Part shown: positions 7,639 through 14,120 of the stretch, piece by piece | How positions within the stretch are numbered: position 1 is the first letter of the stretch | Layout of the letters: every line of letters starts with the position of its first letter | NCBI GenBank assembly: GCA_002887195.1 | Contig: PJAB01001333.1 | Span: forward strand, 1 to 15,327 | Length of the DNA: 15,327 nucleotides | Origin: Chrysochromulina parva | Taxonomy: Eukaryota > Haptophyta > Prymnesiales > Chrysochromulinaceae | Direction: 5' to 3' | Made by a program: the position numbers and the translations under genes | Notes under the pieces: generated by a model | Database searches by the model: none | The model's input: only the letters and a program-made list of their open reading frames with translations | Told to the model about the DNA's origin: nothing

Positions 7639-7828
7639 GGAACTCGGTGCAGTTCTGGAAGCGAGATTTTTCCTCCTCACGAACAGCTCAAAAGCAGTCC
7701 CAATGTACATGTAACCCCGTCGGAGATCGAAGTGTTCAACGTGCCCGCGAACGCGCGCGAAGTCAAAACCCTGCCGCCAACACTCCCTTCCGTCCTTCCC
7801 TGTCTTGCTAGGATTCCTACACGCCGCC
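7639..7828. promoter_or_regulatory. Divergent promoter between GlnRS and the CTL gene
   Basis: Only 190 bases (118 if the upstream GlnRS ATG at 7710 is used) separate the two start codons, so control elements must be shared or overlapping. A CCAAT sits at 7700-7704 on the plus strand, but a function is not shown. No TATA box is evident. The CTL ATG has a good context (GCCGCCATG). Confidence 0.6.
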
Positions 7829-9543
7829 ATGTACGGTGGGTCGGTGCCGTTCCCGGACGAGGCGGAGGTCTTGCCCGGTTTGCCCGTGACCGGCACCTCC
7901 GAGCCAATGCTGGGCGTCGCGGCCTCCAACGCGAAAAAGCGCTTCGGCGATACGGAGGCATACCGTGATAAGCCATTTGCAGTCCTCTTCCTGCTGCAGG
8001 CGCTTGGCGTTGTGGCGATCGCAATCGCCAACGGCGTGAGCGTCGTGCGCGGAGCGGCAGGTCACCCCGCCGGCGACCCCGAGCGCGTGAAGGGAGAGCG
8101 CTCTCACCAGATGCTCATCATGCTCGTGGTCGCCTCCTTTGTCGCGGCCGTGCTTGCCGCCTGCTGGCTGTTACTGCTCCGCTCGGGAGCGCGCGCGCTC
8201 ATCTGGCTCGGCGCCATCGGAGGGGTCGTCCTCGCGCTGGCCAACGGTCTGTGGCTCCTTCTGCAGGGCGGCGCGGCCGGCATCTTTCTCGGCGTGTTCT
8301 CGTTGCTCGCGGGCCTCATGTGCCTCGCCTTCCTCGTCACCAACAGGCACCGCGTCGAGTTCTCGGCGCACCTGCTCGCGAGGGTGGCGTCGCTGACGCG
8401 CCTTTACCCGGGTACCGTGTACGTCGCCATCGGCTGCGCGGGCGTCATGTTGCTCTGGACTCTCATCTGGACCGCCGCCGTCTCGTACACTAGCCAGATA
8501 CGCAACCAGGCGACCGTGCTCGTTTTGCTCATGCTCTCCTATCTATGGATGGCGCAGCTGCTGCGCGCCGTCGTGCACACGACGGTCGCGGGCACCGTCG
8601 CCTCGGACTACTTTTTGTCGCCGCACGTGCCCCGCGACCCCACGTCGCGCTCTCTCCGCCGCTCGCTCACCACATCGTTTGGATCGCTCTGCCTGGGCGC
8701 GCTCGTTGCGGCTGCCCTCAAGACGGCGCGTGCGGCGGCAAGCGCGGCGTCGAAAAACGGCCCCGACCGGTTCGGGCTGCGCTCGGCGGCTCTCTGCCTG
8801 CTCGGCTTCCTCGACGTGCTCACACAATTCTGCAATGAGCTTGCCTACACGCAGGTACCCGCCGCGCTCTCGACGCCCCCTGCGCGTGCCCCCTTCCGTG
8901 CTCCAGCCCCACCGCGCGCCGATCTCGTGCCGATCTCGCCAAGGACAAAGCGCGCCCCACCCACCCACCCCCGCCCGTCACCTGCTCCATCGCCAACTCG
9001 CTTCGGTCGCCCCGGTCGCCCCGGTCGCAGGTCGCCCTCTATGGCAAGACGTTCACGCGCGCTTCAAGGGACACTTGGACGTTGCTCGTTCACCACTCGG
9101 GGGTCGATGCGCTCGTGCAGCGTGAGCTCATCTCGACGGCCCTCACGCTCTCGTCGCTGCTCTCAGGCCTCGTGTGCTCGCTTATCTGCGGCGTGTGGGC
9201 GCGCGCGACCCTCGGGGACGACCAGCCCCAATGGTGGCAATCGCTCTCAGCGGCCTTCCTCATAGGCTACGCGGCCGTCTCGCTCGTCTCCGTCACCGTC
9301 GAATCGGGCACGAACGCGCTCTTCGTGTGCTACGCTGAGGACCCGCGGCCGCTCGAGGCCAACTTTCCGGACCTGTACGCACTCTTCATCAGCCGACCGC
9401 ACGTGAGCCAATTTCTGCGTGAGCAACCGATGCCGCCCGCAGCCTCTTTCGAGATGGCCGGGGGCGGCGACAAAAAGTACCACGAGTTTGGGGCCTTGCC
9501 CAAGTCAGGGTATGCGCTCGACCCCGCCGACCTGGACCTGTGA
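7829..9543 (+). CDS. Choline-transporter-like membrane protein (CTL/SLC44/PNS1 family), two exons
   Basis: Joined from 7829-8854 and 9031-9543 (512 residues), close to the length of yeast Pns1. The first ATG has a good context (GCCGCCATG). Around ten hydrophobic segments can be seen, for example 49-72, 95-117, 124-145, 150-171, 197-219, 227-245 and 281-300, with further ones near 317-337 and in exon 2. Family signatures are [11 protein letters not shown] after a cytosolic N-terminus, [14 protein letters not shown] (249-262), [24 protein letters not shown] across the splice junction, and a C-terminal AFLIGY...[11 protein letters not shown] motif. CTL proteins reside in plasma or organelle membranes; some animal members carry choline or ethanolamine, while the role of Pns1-type proteins is uncertain, so the substrate is not assigned. 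Retaining the 176-base intron would shift the frame and lose the C-terminal segments. Confidence 0.92.
8855..9030 (+). other. CTL gene intron (176 bases, C-rich)
   Basis: The donor is ACGCAG|GTACCC and the acceptor GGTCGCAG|GTCGCC, in phase 0; removal joins CNELAYTQ to VALYGKTF, matching the CTL family. The 3' end holds GGTCGCCCC at 9005-9013 and 9014-9022, then GGTCGCAG. Exon 2 itself begins GTCGCCCT, so the repeat unit straddles the splice site. Confidence 0.93.
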
Positions 9544-9768
9544 CAAGGCTGCTCAGCCGCCACCGAGGCGAGGCGCCGCGCGCTACGGGGAGGAAAATGA
9601 TGCGACGAGCCGACGACGTGATGCTACACGTGTGCGCTGACGCATGCCCAGCGGCCGGTGTGCGCGGGCGCGGGTATGCCATGCTGCCACACGAAGTGCG
9701 GGTCCCAGTTGCACGGGACGGATGCGATGTTGATTTCACCTCTAGCTTGGGGGGTCGCGATGACCGAT

Positions 9769-9788
9769 GTGCGCCGTGTACGGCGCAC
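9769..9788. repeat. 20-bp palindrome
   Basis: GTGCGCCGTGTACGGCGCAC has nine complementary pairs around a central GT. It lies 226 bases after the CTL stop and could be a 3'-end hairpin or a dimeric binding site; nothing in the sequence distinguishes these. Confidence 0.7.
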
Positions 9789-10118
9789 CCGCCGGCGGTC
9801 GTCGTAAGTCGGTGATTCGTCCGTCGTACGGTATCGGCTCGTATGTCGCATCACTTCAAACTTTTTCTTCTCGTCTGTCAGGACGACACAGGCTCAGTCG
9901 AGTGATCAGGAGTCTGATGTTACCTTGGGCGACCCGCGCTCGTTCCTTCGCCTTCGGCGGCGTCCGGGGGGACCATCCTCCGGGTTCAATCGAGAAGGCG
10001 ACTGGCGCCTTCGCTGAGACGCTGGCTGCACACACGAAACAATCACGCTTCTAGGCCTGCCGTGCTCGTCGTCGAGAGCCCCCAGGGCGTTGAGACCTTG
10101 GCGCCACACCTCGAGCAC

Positions 10119-10137
10119 TTAACGTTTACCAGCCAAT
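10119..10137 (+). promoter_or_regulatory. CCAAT-containing element upstream of the coiled-coil gene
   Basis: TTAACGTTTACCAGCCAAT ends 68 bases before the ATG at 10206. A nearly identical element in the same orientation relative to its gene lies upstream of the RING-CH gene (13791-13772). CCAAT is the classical NF-Y recognition core; the TTAACGTT half is a second conserved block. Confidence 0.55.
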
Positions 10138-10205
10138 AGGTTGTTACCGGTACAGTACATGTTTTACCGGCAAGGCCGTCCGACGCGCGCTCCTCTCGTG
10201 CGAAG

Positions 10206-11939
10206 ATGGGTCGCACGATGGAACAGATGGATAAGCTGCTGGGGCGCGTGGATGGACTTCTGCTGCACACGCGTACGGATGAGGAGGAAAGGCTGACTGC
10301 CGCGGTCGCTGCATCGCAAGTAGCCCGCAATGCCACGGCAAATGCCGAGGTCAAGGCAGCTCAGGCCATGACAAACGCCGTGGATAAGGCAGCGGCAAAC
10401 TTGGCACAGACTTGGTACTCGCAAGCTGAGGTCGAGGCAGACGAGGCGCACGAACTCGAAGCTTCTAAGAGTCTCATCAGCGACGCCACACTCCGCACGC
10501 CCGAGGGCCAGCTGACACCGAAGCAATCGGAGCTTCTAGCCAGGCTTGAGGCGATTCCAGTCGTCCGGCGCTCCCCGCAGCAATCTCGCCAGATCCTCTT
10601 CCTAAAGGCCTCGCCGTCACAGCTTGAACTACTGCTCGGCAATGAGCTCGGAAAGGCGCCGGCCCCAACGCTGGTCTCGCCAGCAGCGCGTGACGACGCA
10701 GACACTGAAACGCAATCCACCGAAGCCATCGCCGCGAACGACCGCCTCTCGCGAGAGGAGCAAAGAGAGCTGATCAAGCGCAAACTGGCAGAGCAGATCT
10801 CGGCAACAAATGTGGGTGCGGGTGGTTTCGGCATGTTTTCTGGCGAAGCTTCGGGCGAGGTTTTCTGCGCTGAAGCAAAGGTTGCTGCTGTGGAAGGCTT
10901 GCTGCAACGGAAGGCCGAGTCGAAGGTTACGGCAAAGTTGGTTCAGGGTTTGCAGACACAGGTCATGCATTTGACGAACCGCGTGTCAGCCCTTGAGGAA
11001 GCTCTACGGCAAAGTGAACAGCTACTTCGGGCACAGACAGAGGCGTCAGAGAATGCGTTGTTCAAACAGTTTCGAGTTTTTTCGGCTCGGGTTGAAGCGC
11101 AAATGGATGCCTCAGTGGTGAGAATGAATGAAGCGAGAGGGCAAAGCGAGCAATCACTTCGAGACTACGCTGCGCGGGAACTACGTGCCCAGGCAGATGC
11201 GTCGGAAGGGATACTCCATCTGGAGCTTGCACATTTGGCTGACTTGCACGTGTCGGAGTCAGCCAAACTCGAGGAGATTGCGCGCCAAACGCGGCTTTCC
11301 GCCGCCAGCCCCAACTTGAATCGTTTCTCAAATCGTTCCACGACGGTCACTGAGCCTACCCTTGCCGCCAGCCCAGTGCGACTTTCCCACGCCAGCCCCA
11401 ACGTGAGTCGTTCCTTAAGTCGTTCCCCGAAGGCCACGGAGCCGAGCCCCGCCACCAGCCCAAATTGGAGTTCCCCGAAGGTCGCTGAGACTAGCCTTCG
11501 AGTGGAAGTTCACAAGCACTTGAAGCAGAGTGGCAGCGTTGGAGCCATCCCACTAAGTGAATCTGGGCATACGCTCGTAGAGCTACAGCACTTTAGCAGG
11601 CACACGAGTAACTCACGAAGCCGGCTGGCTTCGACAGGAGTGCCCCACCGTAGCGCGCCAGCTCTCCCGCCTCCCGGCCCAGTGCTCGTTCAACCCATTT
11701 CGCCACTAGTGGTAACTACACGATACATGGCGGATGATGCTTTGCACCAGGCGTGCTTGAGTGTCGATCTGGATAAGATCTCACGGGCACTCGAGGCGCA
11801 TTCCAGCGTCGCGAGCAAGAAGGAGGTGGTTCATGCCAGGAAAGTGCGAGATAGGCTCAAGCTTGAGGTTGAGCGCAAAAAAGAGGTCGTTGGAGATGAT
11901 TTCGATATGCCGGTGACTGAGAGTCGAGAGCCGATTTAA
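10206..11939 (+). CDS. Coiled-coil protein with Ser/Pro repeats, function unknown
   Basis: This is an intronless frame of 577 residues, starting at the first ATG (MGRTMEQMDKLL). I recognise no family. Residues 1-95 are Ala/Glu-rich and helical. Residues 100-145 hold two short similar helices (LTPKQSELLARLEAI and SPSQLELLLGNE). Residues 182-198 are charged, and 225-360 form a long coiled coil (SALEEALRQSEQLLRAQ and onward). Residues 363-420 contain two 29-residue repeats beginning RLSxASPN and ending in SP-rich sequence, followed by a shorter third; they offer many Ser-Pro sites for proline-directed kinases. The C-terminus (510-552) has the pattern ALxxAxxxxDxxxIxxALE...VxxARKxxxxL, resembling helical motifs found in many protist proteins. 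No membrane segment or signal peptide is visible. A cytoskeletal or scaffold role is plausible from composition only. It converges on the RING-CH gene 278 bases downstream. Confidence 0.75.
   Translation: MGRTMEQMDKLLGRVDGLLLHTRTDEEERLTAAVAASQVARNATANAEVKAAQAMTNAVDKAAANLAQTWYSQAEVEADEAHELEASKSLISDATLRTPEGQLTPKQSELLARLEAIPVVRRSPQQSRQILFLKASPSQLELLLGNELGKAPAPTLVSPAARDDADTETQSTEAIAANDRLSREEQRELIKRKLAEQISATNVGAGGFGMFSGEASGEVFCAEAKVAAVEGLLQRKAESKVTAKLVQGLQTQVMHLTNRVSALEEALRQSEQLLRAQTEASENALFKQFRVFSARVEAQMDASVVRMNEARGQSEQSLRDYAARELRAQADASEGILHLELAHLADLHVSESAKLEEIARQTRLSAASPNLNRFSNRSTTVTEPTLAASPVRLSHASPNVSRSLSRSPKATEPSPATSPNWSSPKVAETSLRVEVHKHLKQSGSVGAIPLSESGHTLVELQHFSRHTSNSRSRLASTGVPHRSAPALPPPGPVLVQPISPLVVTTRYMADDALHQACLSVDLDKISRALEAHSSVASKKEVVHARKVRDRLKLEVERKKEVVGDDFDMPVTESREPI
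11292..11465 (+). repeat. Two 87-bp coding repeats
   Basis: Positions 11292-11378 and 11379-11465 encode 29-residue units with shared RLS.ASPN, NRS/SRS, TEP and A-SP blocks. The DNA is alignable (CCAGCCCCAAC, GAATCGTTTC/GAGTCGTTCC and similar), so this is a tandem duplication that kept the reading frame. Confidence 0.8.
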
Positions 11940-12217
11940 GGGACAGTGAAGTCTCTGTGCGATAACGTAAGGGGTGTCGTTTCGATTTAATGCGAAATCC
12001 GTCGCAAACCACCCGCCGGATCCGGCCTGTATTCGCCTTTCGCGTCCAACGCGGATATTAACCCCGCGCGGCGTCGCCAGGCCGATCTATAGGAAGCAAC
12101 GCATAGCATCCGGGACCCAGCGCAGCGGCACGACCTCGCGGGGCCGGACATGACGAGAGTCTTTTTGCCGGCGACTTTGTAGCTGCCTCCTCAGCCCGGG
12201 GACGCGTCGGGGCTACG

Positions 12218-13678
12218 CTACCCATAGGGCAAGCCCCGAATGCCACCCACCGTCGCCGGCATCCGCATAGTGCGAAGGACCGTCATGCGCAGCTCTGAAG
12301 CGGTCCCAAGTAGGAGGGTGCCTCCCCCTACGCCAGTGATCTCGTGGCGAGCGGCGTTGAATGCACCCTTGACGCGTGAGCGCCACGGGAACGGCACCGT
12401 CTCGGCACAGGCCGCGCCACCCGCTCGCTCCTTGCGGGAACGTCGCTCAAACGGATTTCGCTCCACTGGCCCATCCAGCGTGCTGCGAATCGCGACCCCA
12501 GGGTCCGAACTCAGGTCCACGCTGGCCGCGGCTCCATCTAGAGCTACTGGAGCCCCATCTGCGTTAATGGCCAGCAGGTCGACGCACAGCACCGTCTCGA
12601 GCTCGAGCAAGTTCGACTTGTGCGTCAGGCGCTCCGGGGCTAGCGAGGTGCGTGGCGGCGCACGGTTCTCGAGGCAGTGCTTGCCAATGGTGATCGTCGC
12701 GCGGTCGCACACGGCGCACTGCTCTTGAAGCAGTGCCGAGCGTGGCATTGTGAGCACCGAGGAGGCCGAGCCCTCGCGGTCAAGCGCATCAAGCTGGACG
12801 AGCCACTCAGCCTTACAGATCTCACAACGGCGATGATCTCGGCCTTCGAGGCTCCTCCGTCTCTGCCAGCGCTGAAGGCACCCGCGGTGCACCAATTGTG
12901 CCGAGCCGGTGCACTCGCACGGGGCGATCAACCCATCATCCTCGTCGAGGCAGTAGCGGCACTGCCCGCGGAAAGTTGGCGCCTTGCCCACGGGCGGGCC
13001 CGGTGGCAGCAGCAGCCCGAATACCGGAAGTGTGAACGATGGCGCTCCCGGTGGCTCCACGACAAGAGCCAGCTCGAGCAACACAACTTCCCCCCGAGTA
13101 CCCAGAGCACGTGCGGTGGCGTTTCCGCGCGTCAGCTCTCCCACAGCCGCTGCCGATCGGAACCCGCGGCAGCGCAAGCCCGCGGCCTCATCCAGTTGCG
13201 TCAAGTGCACGCGTGACGACTGTCCGGACGGGGCCAACCTATGCACGAGGCCGCCCGCCGTGGCCTCGGCAAACAATAACCAGCATGGCCGATCAAAAGG
13301 ATTGAGAGCGTCGATGGAAACGCCCGATGCCATGGCGCTCGTCACGCTGCCGTTGGGTTGCACGATGCGCTTCTCGCCACGGGCGATTAGTTCAAAGCCG
13401 CAAACTTCACGAAGGCGTAAGCGACGGTACAGGCATCGCGCGTCCAGGATGCCAAGTCCGTCCTGGCTGACTCCATCTTCACGGCGCACCAACGTTTCCC
13501 AGAGCGCCTGGTCGGAGCAGGCATTGTTTGCTGCCTTGCACACCTCACGGAGAAGCGCCAGCGCGGGAGGCAGCAATCGCATTACGAGCTCTCGAGTCTC
13601 ACGAGGCCGGCCGAACAATTCTAAGAGGAGGGAATACCCGGGGAGGCCGGAGACAAGCTCTGCATGTGCACAGGCCAT
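12218..13678 (-). CDS. RING-CH (MARCH-type) probable E3 ubiquitin ligase with F-box-like N-terminus
   Basis: This is an intronless frame of 486 residues; the ATG at 13678 has context AAAATGG. Residues 240-288 carry a full C4HC3 RING-CH pattern: C240, C243, C254, C256, H264, C267, C285, C288, with the typical APCECTGS and HRGCLQRW and final CEIC. This fold binds an E2 and transfers ubiquitin. Residues 30-66 (LVMRLLPPALALLREVCKAANN...ALWETLVRR) look like a degenerate F-box, which would recruit an SCF core, but this is only a visual match. Residues 130-235 look like a beta-rich domain I cannot name. A further CxxC follows at 321-324, and the C-terminal 150 residues are unassigned. Unlike animal MARCH proteins, no paired transmembrane helices follow the RING-CH, so it is probably soluble. 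Its neighbour upstream on the same strand is a UBA protein. Confidence 0.85.
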   Translation of the reverse strand: MACAHAELVSGLPGYSLLLELFGRPRETRELVMRLLPPALALLREVCKAANNACSDQALWETLVRREDGVSQDGLGILDARCLYRRLRLREVCGFELIARGEKRIVQPNGSVTSAMASGVSIDALNPFDRPCWLLFAEATAGGLVHRLAPSGQSSRVHLTQLDEAAGLRCRGFRSAAAVGELTRGNATARALGTRGEVVLLELALVVEPPGAPSFTLPVFGLLLPPGPPVGKAPTFRGQCRYCLDEDDGLIAPCECTGSAQLVHRGCLQRWQRRRSLEGRDHRRCEICKAEWLVQLDALDREGSASSVLTMPRSALLQEQCAVCDRATITIGKHCLENRAPPRTSLAPERLTHKSNLLELETVLCVDLLAINADGAPVALDGAAASVDLSSDPGVAIRSTLDGPVERNPFERRSRKERAGGAACAETVPFPWRSRVKGAFNAARHEITGVGGGTLLLGTASELRMTVLRTMRMPATVGGIRGLPYG

Positions 13679-13771
13679 TTTTGCACGCGCAGCTGAGTGA
13701 CGCGGTGTGAGCTAGTGTTAACCGCATCCGTATGTACGCCGGTCCGGTGTCTTGGGTGTCGAATTCTAAAC

Positions 13772-13791
13772 ATTGGCTGTGTGAACGTTAA
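13772..13791 (-). promoter_or_regulatory. CCAAT-containing element upstream of the RING-CH gene
   Basis: On the minus strand this reads TTAACGTTCACACAGCCAAT and ends 93 bases before the ATG at 13678. It matches the element at 10119-10137 except for one inserted base and one or two substitutions, with the same orientation and similar distance to the start codon. Confidence 0.55.
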
Positions 13792-14030
13792 CACGACAGA
13801 CGCGACAACCGGTGTTACGGCACTGTTACTGCCCGCTCAGAATCCGCTGAGATACTTGTACCGTAGCGCGACGAAACCGCGTAACCTCCTTACCATGCCC
13901 CGTACAGAACCAGATCTATAGGTCGAATTGGTTGTCCTTGTCGGGTTGTCTGAGGGTTGTCACGGGCTCACGCGCGGCTCCCCCCTGTGTTTTTGAACCA
14001 GTACTAGGTTGACCGCATTACGTACTTACC

Positions 14031-14082
14031 CCCCGCGTCGTTACCGCGTCGTTACCGCCCCCCGCGTCGTTACCGCGTCGTT
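14031..14082. repeat. Short tandem repeat GCGTCGTTACC
   Basis: Two copies of CCCCGCGTCGTTACCGCGTC with following GTT (14031-14053 and 14060-14082) repeat at a 29-base period, and each contains two GCGTCGTT blocks. They lie just downstream of the UBA gene stop. Confidence 0.85.
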
Positions 14083-14120
14083 GGCTCACCGTCATCTGAC
14101 GTGTTCATCAGGACACAACG

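Larger units (their letters stand above)
9544..10205 (+). other. Non-coding interval: CTL 3' region and promoter of the coiled-coil gene
   Basis: No convincing gene is visible in these 660 bases. Two strong hairpins lie in it: the palindrome GTGCGCCGTGTACGGCGCAC (9769-9788) and GAAGGCG-ACTGG-CGCCTTC (9994-10012). Near its end are the CCAAT-containing element and two TTACCGG direct repeats (about 10143-10168), just before the next start codon. Confidence 0.65.
13679..14120 (-). other. Non-coding interval: RING-CH promoter and UBA gene 3' region
   Basis: About 440 bases lie between two genes on the same strand. It contains the CCAAT element (13772-13791) and a short tandem repeat at 14031-14082. 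No credible coding sequence was seen; the small forward open frames have no family resemblance. Confidence 0.65.

Noticed and set aside
7805..7828. TTG start of the CTL frame
   Set aside because: The first ATG (7829) has a good eukaryotic context and matches a normal CTL N-terminus; TTG starts are not expected in nuclear genes.
7639..8031. Extension of the GlnRS frame upstream to 8031
   Set aside because: It would overlap the start and first exon of the divergent CTL gene and adds no recognisable sequence; only the ATG at 7710 remains a possible alternative start.
9767..10054. 95-codon plus-strand frame in the CTL-coiled-coil gap
   Set aside because: It has no domain, low-complexity Arg/Ser content and overlaps hairpin sequence; probably chance.
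12240..13700. Plus-strand open frames of 162, 179 and 238 codons
   Set aside because: They are antisense to the RING-CH gene, which has all eight zinc ligands; no family features are seen in the shadows.
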